Assembly: GCA_045596625.1 (NCBI GenBank)
Contig: JAZOCU010000039.1
Span: 44,509-108,508, forward strand
DNA length: 64,000 nt
From: Firm-04 sp045596625
GTDB taxonomy: Bacteria; Bacillota; Clostridia; Oscillospirales; Ruminococcaceae
Reading direction: 5' to 3'
Shown one piece after another: positions 49,833 to 57,866 of the stretch. The notes beneath the pieces were generated by a model. It saw only the letters and a program-made list of their open reading frames with translations, was not told the origin of the DNA and searched no databases. The translations under genes were made by a program, and so were the position numbers. Each line of letters starts with the position of its first letter. Positions within the stretch are counted from its first letter, which is position 1.

Positions 49833-49893
49833 CTTTTTTCTTTTTCCCATGATATACTAACTCAAAACACGCGACTGCAGAAAGGCGGATATT

Positions 49894-50844
49894 ATGTTGT
49901 TGAAAAAAGGATTTCGTAAAGGTGTCAATCTGGGCGGATGGCTTTCCCAATGTGATTATAGCGAAGAACGACTTCAGCATTTCATCACCGAGAAAGATTT
50001 CGCAACCATCGCAGCATGGGGAATGGATCACGTTCGGATCCCCCTGGATTATAATGTACTCGAAAGTGAAGATGAAAGCAGCCCTGCGCCGGGATATGAA
50101 CGAATCGACTGGGCGTTGGCGCAGTGCCGGCTTCATGGGCTGAATGCAGTGCTGGATCTGCATAAAACTGCCGGATTTTCTTTTGACGAAGGAGAACGGG
50201 AAACCGGCTTCTTTGACAGCGCGGACTATCAGGAACGATTCTATCGCCTTTGGGAAACACTTGCACAACGATACGGTCAATATGCTGATACCGTGGTTTT
50301 CGAACTGCTGAATGAAGTGACCGACCCCGGCTATATTGATGCGTGGAACCGGATCGCGATCGAATGCATCAAGCGAATTCGTCCGTTTGCACCGGATACA
50401 TTGATTTTAGTCGGCAGCTATCATAACAACAGCGCTCCGGCAGTCAAGGATCTTGCACCGCCCTGCGATGATAAGGTCGTATATAATTTCCATTGCTATG
50501 AACCGCTTCATTTCACACACCAAGGTGCTGCTTGGGCAACTGCTCTAAATATCGATGACCGCTTTACCTTTGCGGAATGCGGATGCAGCACCGATTATTT
50601 TGAAACATTGTTTGCACCTGCCATTACAGCGGCAGAACAGAATCACACTGTACTGTATTGCGGTGAATATGGTGTGATCGATATCGTATCTCCCGAAGAT
50701 ACGCTGCAGTGGTTCAAAACCATCCATACCGTATTTGAACGTCACGGCATTGCACGCTGTGTTTGGAATTATAAGGAAATGGATTTTGGTCTGACCGATG
50801 CCCGACTGGATGGCATCAGAGAAGAACTGCTCCGCTATCTGTAA
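49894..50844 (+). CDS. Glycoside hydrolase family 5, cytoplasmic
   Basis: A 316-aa TIM-barrel beta-glycosidase with no signal peptide. GH5 landmarks are KKGFRKGVNLGGWLSQ (4-19), the substrate Arg in MDHVRIPLDYN (about 44-54), DLHKTAGFSF (about 88-97), acid/base Glu in FELLNEVTDPG (about 138-148) and nucleophile Glu in YCGEYGVID (about 254-262). With the dockerin GH16 nearby it would split cello- or mixed-linkage oligosaccharides after uptake, such as exo-glucanase or glucosidase-type GH5 (inference). AGAAAGGCGG precedes the ATG. Confidence 0.9.
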   Translation: MLLKKGFRKGVNLGGWLSQCDYSEERLQHFITEKDFATIAAWGMDHVRIPLDYNVLESEDESSPAPGYERIDWALAQCRLHGLNAVLDLHKTAGFSFDEGERETGFFDSADYQERFYRLWETLAQRYGQYADTVVFELLNEVTDPGYIDAWNRIAIECIKRIRPFAPDTLILVGSYHNNSAPAVKDLAPPCDDKVVYNFHCYEPLHFTHQGAAWATALNIDDRFTFAECGCSTDYFETLFAPAITAAEQNHTVLYCGEYGVIDIVSPEDTLQWFKTIHTVFERHGIARCVWNYKEMDFGLTDARLDGIREELLRYL

Positions 50845-50878
50845 TCACATCGACCGCCAAATATCTATATAGTATCAC

Positions 50879-50921
50879 AGCTCGTATCGGTTTCTTTACG
50901 AAACGGTGCGAGCTGTTTTCG
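50879..50921 (+). terminator. Terminator after GH5
   Basis: CAGCTCG...CGGTTTC pairs with GAAACGG...CGAGCTG around TTTAC, followed by TTTTCG. Confidence 0.8.
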
Positions 50922-50963
50922 TTATTGCTTCCGATGTCGGACACCATACCCGATCGCAGCGCA

Positions 50964-50978
50964 AACCTGTACATACAT
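50964..50978. promoter_or_regulatory. Candidate AraR operator upstream of araR
   Basis: ACCTGTACATACAT shares its core with the sequence at 52985-53000 before the transporter genes (ACTTGTACAGACAG) and resembles half of the B. subtilis AraR box ATTTGTACGTACAAAT. Confidence 0.4.
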
Positions 50979-51003
50979 CTTTCGATTTATCTTGCAATTT
51001 GTA

Positions 51004-51032
51004 TTGACAAGTCGAAAAAGGGGTGCTATAAT
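51004..51032 (+). promoter_or_regulatory. Perfect consensus promoter of araR
   Basis: TTGACA (51004-51009), 17 bases, TATAAT (51027-51032) with extended TGCTATAAT. Confidence 0.88.
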
Positions 51033-51061
51033 ATAAAAAACGTATGATCGGAGGCATTGCT

Positions 51062-52138
51062 ATGGATGATTTCAAATATCTTGCCATTGTTGAATGGGTC
51101 AAACAGCATATTGTCAAAAAAAATCTATCCCCCGGTGAGCGATTCTATTCCGAAAAAGAACTCTGCGATATTCACAATGTCAGCAGACAAACTGTACGGC
51201 AGGCACTGATGGTACTGGAATCCCAGAATATTATCTGGCGAAAGCGCGGCAGCGGGACTTTTGTCCGCTCCGTAGATCAGCCTGTCATCAAGCACGGATA
51301 CAATGTAGGTGTAATCTCCACCTATTTCAGTGATTACATCTTTCCAAGTATTGTTACAGGTATTGAACGGGTACTCAAAGCCAATCATATCGGTATGCAG
51401 CTTTCTATCACTCAAAATCAGGTGTTCGAGGAATCCAAAGCACTGAAAACAATGCTTGCACAGGATATCAAGGGTCTCATCGTTGAGCCCTCCAAAAGTG
51501 CGCTGCCCAATCCCAATCGGGCGCTGTATGAGGAAATCCGTTCCTTAAATATTCCGGTGGTATTCTTCAATGCCAACTATCCTTGGTCTGACTTTTCATG
51601 CGTAGCTATGGATGATGTCAAAGCCGCCTCTTTGGTCACCGATCACCTGTTTGAAATGGGACACCGAAAGATCTCCGGCATTTTTGCGTTGGATGATATT
51701 CAAGGACACAAGCGCTATCAAGGTTTTATGAACAGCTTTGAGCAGCACAACATCCCCACAGCAGAGCAGAACGTTCTCTGGTATTCCACAACAGAAAAGC
51801 AATCCCTCTTTACGCTGTCTGCCGAGCGTGTTCTGGCGATCTTGAAGGACTCTACCGCAGTTGTCTGCTATAATGACAGTATCGCAGTCAGTTTGATGAA
51901 TTTCTGTAAGGAAAACAACATTAAAGTCCCCGAGGATATTTCTATTGTCGGAATCGACAATGCAAAGCTTGCATCCATTTGTGAAGTGCCGCTGACAACC
52001 GTTTCTCATCCCCACCAACTTCTCGGAGAACGCGCCGCAGAGCTTTTGATGCAGATGCTCAGTCAGCCGAACGCCGAAAACGAAAATATCTTGTTCGAGC
52101 CGGAGCTGGTGTCTCGTCAGTCGGTTCAAAAGCTGTAA
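51062..52138 (+). CDS. araR: Arabinose repressor AraR (GntR head, LacI-type sensor)
   Basis: A 358-aa repressor with a winged-helix GntR head (1-about 72: PGERFYSEKELCDIHNVSRQ, WRKRGSGTFV) joined to a LacI-type ligand-binding domain (about 83-355: NVGVISTYFSDYIFPSIVTG, GLIVEPSKSALPNPN, VCYNDSIAVSLMNFCKENNI, ISIVGIDNAKLASICEVPLT). This chimeric layout is the hallmark of B. subtilis AraR, which releases DNA on binding L-arabinose. It precedes the arabinose transport and catabolism genes. The ATG at 51062 follows CGGAGG; the earlier ATG at 51044 lies before this site. Confidence 0.92.
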   Translation: MDDFKYLAIVEWVKQHIVKKNLSPGERFYSEKELCDIHNVSRQTVRQALMVLESQNIIWRKRGSGTFVRSVDQPVIKHGYNVGVISTYFSDYIFPSIVTGIERVLKANHIGMQLSITQNQVFEESKALKTMLAQDIKGLIVEPSKSALPNPNRALYEEIRSLNIPVVFFNANYPWSDFSCVAMDDVKAASLVTDHLFEMGHRKISGIFALDDIQGHKRYQGFMNSFEQHNIPTAEQNVLWYSTTEKQSLFTLSAERVLAILKDSTAVVCYNDSIAVSLMNFCKENNIKVPEDISIVGIDNAKLASICEVPLTTVSHPHQLLGERAAELLMQMLSQPNAENENILFEPELVSRQSVQKL

Positions 52139-52157
52139 CGGAAGGGGGTAGCCCGCT

Positions 52158-52865
52158 ATGTGTGCCGCCGTTGAATCACAGAACGAAGCAGCACGGCAGA
52201 ATACAGATGTGCAGAAGATCGATTCAAAGCAGATCCTGCAGTTTTTGCAAACCGGAAAGCGAGAAAACTGTCGGGATACACTATGCTTCTTTTTTGATCA
52301 GATCGGCTATTCCGCATTGGAATCCATGATGCTTCGCTTATATATCACCATCGATCTATATGTCACTGCCCATAGCTTCACAAAATCCCTCGGCATCTCC
52401 GGCGAAGTATTTCAGGCGCGGTTTGGCAGCGTGGATGATATTGCGCAAAAGCTGAATCCGGTCTCCGCGGCGATCGACTATTTTACCGATATGTTTGAGC
52501 AATGCATCGACTGGCGCATTACAAGCTCCAAAAAAGACGAAAGTGCTTTGATGGAAAAAGCGCAGGAATATATCACAGCGCATTTTTCACAGGATGATAT
52601 TTCACTGAAACGTGTGGCGGCAGCGGTCGGATTGAGTCCCACATATTTCAGCTCCCTGTTCAAAAAAGCTGTCGGTACAAATTTTGTCGATTATCTGACG
52701 CGCGTCCGTATTGACCGTGCAAAGGAGCTCCTCTGCTGTACTTCTTTGCAGGTTTCGGAAATCGCAGAGCAGGTGGGATTCCGGGATTATCGCTATTTCA
52801 GCCAGATCTTCAAAAAATACACCGGCTATACGCCTCGCGAATTCCAAGAGCACAGCAACCATTAG
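52158..52865 (+). CDS. AraC-family regulator (YesN-type, no receiver)
   Basis: A 235-aa regulator. The C-terminal 100 residues carry ISLKRVAAAVGLSPTYFSSLFKKAVG (about 147-172) and VSEIAEQVGFRDYRYFSQIFKKYTG (about 196-220), then TPREFQE. The N-terminal part is the helical linker found between receiver and HTH in YesN proteins, but no receiver domain is present. It starts 19 bases after araR with GAAGGGGG ahead, so both are one unit. It probably works with AraR on the downstream sugar genes. Confidence 0.88.
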   Translation: MCAAVESQNEAARQNTDVQKIDSKQILQFLQTGKRENCRDTLCFFFDQIGYSALESMMLRLYITIDLYVTAHSFTKSLGISGEVFQARFGSVDDIAQKLNPVSAAIDYFTDMFEQCIDWRITSSKKDESALMEKAQEYITAHFSQDDISLKRVAAAVGLSPTYFSSLFKKAVGTNFVDYLTRVRIDRAKELLCCTSLQVSEIAEQVGFRDYRYFSQIFKKYTGYTPREFQEHSNH

Positions 52866-52984
52866 ACAACTGCACCGCATCATCCGCCGAAATGACCGTA
52901 CAAGTCATGGAAAACCACCTTGTTTTTCTGTCTGTTTTTTGAACATCGTAATATATTAAACATATTCGTGAAAAAATTCGGTAT

Positions 52985-53010
52985 ACTTGTACAGACAGGT
53001 GCATTATAAT
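52985..53010 (+). promoter_or_regulatory. Promoter region of the arabinose transport operon with candidate AraR site
   Basis: ACTTGTACAGACAGGT (52985-53000), an imperfect palindrome similar to AraR boxes, abuts TATAAT (53005-53010). No good -35 is seen at 17 bases, consistent with an activator-assisted and AraR-repressed promoter. Two AT-rich stretches precede it. Confidence 0.45.
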
Positions 53011-53063
53011 GTAAATACAGACCCGCACCGAAAGGTGACAAAAGAATATGGAGGGAAATACTA

Positions 53064-54032
53064 ATGAAGATTCAGAAAGTTTTAGCACTCGCAGCATCCG
53101 CTATGCTCTGCATGTCCGCAGTCGCCTGTGACGGCGGTAAGAAGGACGACGACGGTCTCATCAAGGTTGGTATCATCAACAACGACCCTAACGAGTCCGG
53201 TTATCGTACTGCAAATGACAACGACATGAAGAAGACCTTCACTAAGGAGAACGGCTATGATGCACAGTTCTCTTACAGCCTGAAGAACGATGAGCAGATC
53301 AACGCAGCTCAGAAGTACGTTCAGGATGAGGTCGATTATCTGCTGCTTTCCGCTGCTGATACCGCTGGTTGGGATTCTGTTCTGCAGGATGCTAAGAAGG
53401 CCGGCATTAAGGTTATTCTGTTTGACCGTACCATTGACGCTGATGAGAGCCTGTATGAAGCTTCCATCGTTTCCGATATGGATAAGGAAGGTCAGACCGC
53501 TGTTGACTGGCTGAAGGGTCAGAACCTCTCTGAGTACAACATCATTCACCTGCAGGGTGTTATGGGTTCCGCAGCACAGAAGGGCCGTTCCGGCGCTTTG
53601 GATAAAGCAGTTTCCGATCTGGGTTGGAGCCTCGTTACCCAGCAAACCGCTGAGTGGAATGCTGAAAAGGCAACACAGATCGTTCAGTCTGTAATCGACT
53701 CCGGCAAGAAGTTTAACGTTATCTACGCTGAGAACGACGATATGGCTAAGGGCGCAGTCGCTGCTCTGGATAAGGCTAACATCTCCCACGGCGTTGGCAA
53801 GGACGTTATCGTTATGGGCTTCGACTGCAACAAGTGGGCTCTCGAAGAGCTGCTGAAGCAGAACTGGAACTATGATGGTCAGTGCAACCCCTTCCAGGCT
53901 TCCTACATTGACAGCATCATCAAGGACCTCGAGGCTGGCAAGACCCTGTCCGAGAAGGTCGTTATCATGGATGAGAAGGGCTTCGATGCTTCCACCATCA
54001 CTCAGGAAGATGTTGACAAGTACGGCATCTGA
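53064..54032 (+). CDS. Sugar ABC transporter substrate-binding lipoprotein
   Basis: A 322-aa periplasmic-binding protein of the ribose/arabinose/galactofuranose class (Peripla_BP_4). The signal peptide ends in the lipobox SAVAC with Cys 22 as the lipidated residue. Next come LIKVGIINNDPNESGYRTAN, VDYLLLSAADTAGWDSVL, KVILFDRTID, YAENDDMAKGAVAALD and VIVMGFDCNKWAL. The codons are strongly biased to AAC, AAG, GAC and GAG, unlike the neighbouring genes, indicating very high expression. It binds the sugar outside the cell and delivers it to the permeases encoded downstream. L-arabinose or an arabinose-containing ligand is likely because araA, kinase and araD follow. Confidence 0.93.
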   Translation: MKIQKVLALAASAMLCMSAVACDGGKKDDDGLIKVGIINNDPNESGYRTANDNDMKKTFTKENGYDAQFSYSLKNDEQINAAQKYVQDEVDYLLLSAADTAGWDSVLQDAKKAGIKVILFDRTIDADESLYEASIVSDMDKEGQTAVDWLKGQNLSEYNIIHLQGVMGSAAQKGRSGALDKAVSDLGWSLVTQQTAEWNAEKATQIVQSVIDSGKKFNVIYAENDDMAKGAVAALDKANISHGVGKDVIVMGFDCNKWALEELLKQNWNYDGQCNPFQASYIDSIIKDLEAGKTLSEKVVIMDEKGFDASTITQEDVDKYGI

Positions 54033-54074
54033 TTTCCTGCGTTAAACATTCTCAGATATAATTGAGTCAATGAA

Positions 54075-54129
54075 AGCGCAGTGGGCGTATATGGATTTGT
54101 CCATGTGGCGTCTCACTGCGCTATTTTTA
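54075..54129 (+). terminator. Hairpin between the binding protein and ATPase genes
   Basis: AGCGCAGTG (54075-54083) pairs with CACTGCGCT (54114-54122), followed by ATTTTTAT. There is an inner loop of 30 bases. A partial terminator here would give more binding protein than ATPase and permeases. Confidence 0.7.
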
Positions 54130-54174
54130 TCCCGATTTTCAAATCATGTGAGAAATTAGGAGGTGAATCCGAGG

Positions 54175-55716
54175 ATGCGAGAAGGTGCAATTCTGGAAAT
54201 GCGGGGAATCTGCAAATCCTTTCCCGGCGTTCGTGCACTTCAGAATGTGGATTTTACATTGTGTGAAGGTGAGATCCATGCGCTGATGGGTGAAAACGGC
54301 GCAGGAAAATCCACGCTGATCAAAGTTCTGACCGGCGTATATCCGAAGGATTCCGGTCAGATTTTTCTGAAAGGATATCAAAAAGCGGCTGTGATCCGCT
54401 CTCCGCAGGATGCGCAGAATATGGGCATCAGCACCGTGTATCAGGAGATCACACTCTGTCCCAATCTTTCTGTGGCAGAAAATATGTACATAGGCCGTAC
54501 CAAAGGCTTTGTCCAGAACTGGAAGACGATCAACGCCAAGGCCGACAGTGTACTGAAATCTCTGGATATTCCGGCAACAGCCACGCAGCAGCTTGCAAGC
54601 TGCTCTATCGCCGTGCAGCAGATGGTCGCCATTGCACGTGCAGTCGATATGGATTGTAAAGTGCTGATTTTGGACGAACCGACTTCTTCTTTGGATGAGC
54701 AGGAAGTAGAAAAGCTGTTCCGCTTGATGCGCGATTTGCAAAAGAAAGGCGTTGGCATTATCTTTGTAACACATTTCTTGGATCAGGTATATGAGGTGTG
54801 TGACAAGATCACCGTCCTGCGCGACGGAAAACTGGTCGGCGAATATGCCATCAAAGATCTGCCCCGTGTGCAGTTGGTATCCAAGATGCTCGGCAAGGAG
54901 CTGGATGATCTTTCGGATATCCAGAGCGAAAGCGGTGCCTATGCCGAGGATGATGCCGAGGATGCCGTATTTGAAACCGAAAATCTCTCCAGCACGGAAG
55001 GAATCAAGCCCTTTGATTTTTATATCCGTAAGGGCGAGGTTACCGGCTTTACCGGATTGCTCGGTTCCGGCCGAAGCGAATGTGTCCGTGCAATCTTCGG
55101 TGCCGATAAAACCATCAGCGGTACTGTAAAAAAACACGGCAAACCCGTTAAGATCAACAACCCCATCGATGCCATGCGTCTGGGCATCGGCTATCTGCCC
55201 GAAGACAGAAAGCGTGACGGTATCATCGGAGATCTTTCTGTTCGTGAAAACATCATTCTTGCTTTGCAGGTCATGAAGGGATTCTTCAAACCCTTTACCA
55301 AAGCTGAGGCGAATGCCTTTGCAGAGCAGTATATCAAGCTGCTGGGCATCAAAACCGCCTCGGCAGATACACCGATCAAATCACTTTCCGGCGGCAACCA
55401 GCAAAAATGTATCCTTGCACGCTGGCTGCTCACCCATCCGGAATATCTGATTCTTGATGAACCTACAAGAGGTATTGATGTCGGTACCAAAATCGACATC
55501 CAAAAGCTGGTGTTGAAGCTTGCCTCCGAGGGTATGAGCATTACCTTCATCTCCTCCGAAACGGATGAGATGCTTCGTACCTGCTCCCGTTTGATCGTTA
55601 TGCGTGACCGCAAGGTCGTAGGCGAGCTTTCCGGCGAGGAGCTGACACAAACCATGATTATGAATACTATTGCAGGAGGTGAAGCAAAGCAATGCAGTCC
55701 CGAAACAATACAGTAA
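54175..55716 (+). CDS. Sugar ABC transporter ATP-binding protein (two ABC domains)
   Basis: A 513-aa tandem ATPase of the RbsA/AraG/MglA type. Domain 1 (1-about 240) has GENGAGKST (about 38-46) and VLILDEPTSSLD (about 162-173), with a weakened signature (ASCSIAVQQM). Domain 2 (about 260-500) has the usual degenerate P loop GLLGSGRSE and an intact signature SLSGGNQQKC with LILDEPTRGIDVG. The start at 54175 has AGGAGGTGA at 54158-54166. Its 3' end overlaps the first permease by 25 bases. Confidence 0.95.
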   Translation: MREGAILEMRGICKSFPGVRALQNVDFTLCEGEIHALMGENGAGKSTLIKVLTGVYPKDSGQIFLKGYQKAAVIRSPQDAQNMGISTVYQEITLCPNLSVAENMYIGRTKGFVQNWKTINAKADSVLKSLDIPATATQQLASCSIAVQQMVAIARAVDMDCKVLILDEPTSSLDEQEVEKLFRLMRDLQKKGVGIIFVTHFLDQVYEVCDKITVLRDGKLVGEYAIKDLPRVQLVSKMLGKELDDLSDIQSESGAYAEDDAEDAVFETENLSSTEGIKPFDFYIRKGEVTGFTGLLGSGRSECVRAIFGADKTISGTVKKHGKPVKINNPIDAMRLGIGYLPEDRKRDGIIGDLSVRENIILALQVMKGFFKPFTKAEANAFAEQYIKLLGIKTASADTPIKSLSGGNQQKCILARWLLTHPEYLILDEPTRGIDVGTKIDIQKLVLKLASEGMSITFISSETDEMLRTCSRLIVMRDRKVVGELSGEELTQTMIMNTIAGGEAKQCSPETIQ

Positions 55717-56780
55717 GCCATCTTCTGACGAAGCTGTTTCGTCGGCAGATCTTTATTCCCATTGCCGCACTGCTTCTGCTTGCGCTCTTCAACCTGATTG
55801 CCGATCCTTCTTTCTTTAAGATCACGCTCGGCACAAACAGCACCGGTGATCCCGTTCTCTCCGGTTATCTCATCACAATTCTCGACTACGGCTCTGAGCT
55901 TGCGATTCTCGCCATCGGCATGACACTTGTCACTGCTGCTTCGGGCGGACAAGATATCAGCGTGGGTGCCGCCATCGCCATTAGCGGAAGCGTCGTGCTT
56001 CGTGTATTATGCGGCTCCGATTCTCGTCCGGAAACCCTGCAGGCTCCGATTATTGTTGCATTTCTGATCAGCTGTCTGGTTGCCATGGCATTCGGTGCAT
56101 TCAACGGTACGTTGGTTGCATATTTCAAGATCCAGCCCATGGTCGCTACACTGATCCTCTTTACCGCCGGCCGTTCCATCGCTGCATGGATCAACAACAA
56201 TGAGCTTCCGATCATCAGCGAGCCTTCGTTCGGCTACTTCGGCGGATTTATCCCCGGCATTCCGATTCCCACCCCTGTATTTATCGCAGTTGCCTGTATG
56301 ATCGTAACGGCGTTGGCTCTGCGCTTTACAAACCTTGGTCTGTATTGCCAGGCAGTAGGCATCAACGATAAATCCTCTCGTTTGAACGGTCTGAATCCTG
56401 CATTTATCAAATTCCTGACTTATGTGATTCTCGGACTTTGTGTTGCTGTTGCCGGTTTGATCAAGGTCAGCCGTCTTTCCTCGATCAACTATTCCGTTAT
56501 TGCAAAGGATATCGAAATGGATGCGATCCTTGCTGTTGCACTGGGCGGAAATGCACTCAGCGGCGGCAAGTTCAATATGACCGCTTCCATTCTTGGTGCA
56601 TATGTGATTCAGTTCCTTACGACTACGCTGTATAAATTCAATGTACAGTCCGATGCGCTGTCTGCCTATAAGGCAGTGGTTGTTATCGCTCTGGTGGTAC
56701 TGAGCGCTCCGATCGTGCGTGAAAAGCTTGCTGCTTTGAAGAACTCTCTGAAAAAGCAGCCCGCAAAGGAGGTCGCTTGA
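55692..56780 (+). CDS. Sugar ABC transporter permease 1
   Basis: A 362-aa inner-membrane protein of the RbsC/AraH family with about nine spans. Typical segments: ITILDYGSELAILAIGMTLV, GGQDISVGAAIAISGSVVL, the EAA-like loop GINDKSSRLNGLNPAFIKFL and VALGGNALSGGKFNMTASIL. It starts inside the ATPase gene after AGGAGGTG. It pairs with the next gene to form a heterodimeric channel. Confidence 0.93.
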   Translation: MQSRNNTVSHLLTKLFRRQIFIPIAALLLLALFNLIADPSFFKITLGTNSTGDPVLSGYLITILDYGSELAILAIGMTLVTAASGGQDISVGAAIAISGSVVLRVLCGSDSRPETLQAPIIVAFLISCLVAMAFGAFNGTLVAYFKIQPMVATLILFTAGRSIAAWINNNELPIISEPSFGYFGGFIPGIPIPTPVFIAVACMIVTALALRFTNLGLYCQAVGINDKSSRLNGLNPAFIKFLTYVILGLCVAVAGLIKVSRLSSINYSVIAKDIEMDAILAVALGGNALSGGKFNMTASILGAYVIQFLTTTLYKFNVQSDALSAYKAVVVIALVVLSAPIVREKLAALKNSLKKQPAKEVA

Positions 56781-56781
56781 T

Positions 56782-57861
56782 ATGGCAACAAAAACCATGC
56801 AGCCGGTCTCTCTGCGAAACAGGCTGAAAAACATGACCGATACCAATCTGTTGCTGCTGATTACGATCATCGTTTTCTTCGTTATGTATATCGGCGCAAT
56901 GATTTTCCTCGGCAAAGGCTTCTTAAAGCCGCAGACCTTCTTTAACATTCTCAATGCCAATGCAGCGCTGATCATTCTTGCCTGCGGCATGAGCCTTGTT
57001 ATGATCACCGGCGGCATTGATATTTCCGTAGGTGGTGTGACTGCACTTGTCAGTATGAGCTGTGCCGTTTATCTGGATCATCATAACGGCAATGTATTTG
57101 TCTCTGCATTGCTGGCTCTGGCAATCGGTCTGGCATTTGGTCTGATCCAAGGCTATCTGATTGCATATCTGGATATCCAGCCCTTTATCGTAACACTTGC
57201 CGGTATGTTCTTTGCTCGCGGTATGACCACAATCGTCAACACCAATCCTTTCAACGTCGAGAATACGGCATTCAAGGCATTGAAGGAAACTCGTATTCTG
57301 ATCCCCGGCATGGGTTCTGTAAACAAAGCCGGCAACTATGTGGATGCCTACATCGAAATCGGTGTGGTTGTGGCTCTGCTTGTTGTGGCAGCTTTGTTTG
57401 TGATCCTTCGCTGGACCAAGCTCGGCCGCAACTTCTATGCAGTCGGCGGCAACAATCAGAGCGCATTGATGCTGGGCGTGAATGTAAAGCGTACCAAGTT
57501 CTATTCTCATCTGATCTGCGGATTGCTGGCAGGCATCGGCGGTTATGTATATTTCCTCCATGTCGGTTCCGGATCCGCCTCTCACGCAAGCGGTGCCGAA
57601 ATGAACGCCATTGCTTCCTCCATTATCGGCGGAACCATGCTTACCGGCGGTGTCGGTAATATCATCGGTACTCTGTTCGGCGTACTTTCTCTCAGCACGA
57701 TTCAGAATATCGTATCTTCTGTTGGTCTGGATCAGGCATGGTGGACAGGAATTACGATCGCAGCAATGCTCTGTCTGTTCTTGGTGATCCAAAGTCTTGT
57801 AATGTCCCGCAAAAGCACCGGCGGACTGAAATTGCCTTTCAAAAAGGTGCGCAAGGAGTGA
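56782..57861 (+). CDS. Sugar ABC transporter permease 2
   Basis: A 359-aa permease of the same family (YjfF-like member): LIILACGMSLVMITGGIDIS, VGGVTALVSMSCAVYL, DIQPFIVTLAGMFFARGMTT, GGNNQSALMLGVNVKRTKFY and SSIIGGTMLTGGVGNIIGTL. Having two different permeases plus a tandem ATPase is the arrangement of the E. coli galactofuranose importer YtfQRT-YjfF, so arabinofuranose-type ligands are plausible. It begins one base after the previous stop. Confidence 0.93.
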   Translation: MATKTMQPVSLRNRLKNMTDTNLLLLITIIVFFVMYIGAMIFLGKGFLKPQTFFNILNANAALIILACGMSLVMITGGIDISVGGVTALVSMSCAVYLDHHNGNVFVSALLALAIGLAFGLIQGYLIAYLDIQPFIVTLAGMFFARGMTTIVNTNPFNVENTAFKALKETRILIPGMGSVNKAGNYVDAYIEIGVVVALLVVAALFVILRWTKLGRNFYAVGGNNQSALMLGVNVKRTKFYSHLICGLLAGIGGYVYFLHVGSGSASHASGAEMNAIASSIIGGTMLTGGVGNIIGTLFGVLSLSTIQNIVSSVGLDQAWWTGITIAAMLCLFLVIQSLVMSRKSTGGLKLPFKKVRKE

Positions 57862-57866
57862 CTATC

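Noticed and set aside
51062..52138. Ordinary LacI-family repressor
   Set aside because: The N-terminal DNA-binding domain is a GntR winged helix, not a LacI HTH; the combination identifies AraR.
54081..54266. A small ORF between the binding-protein and ATPase genes
   Set aside because: It lies within the hairpin, lacks a ribosome binding site and overlaps the certain ATPase start in another frame.
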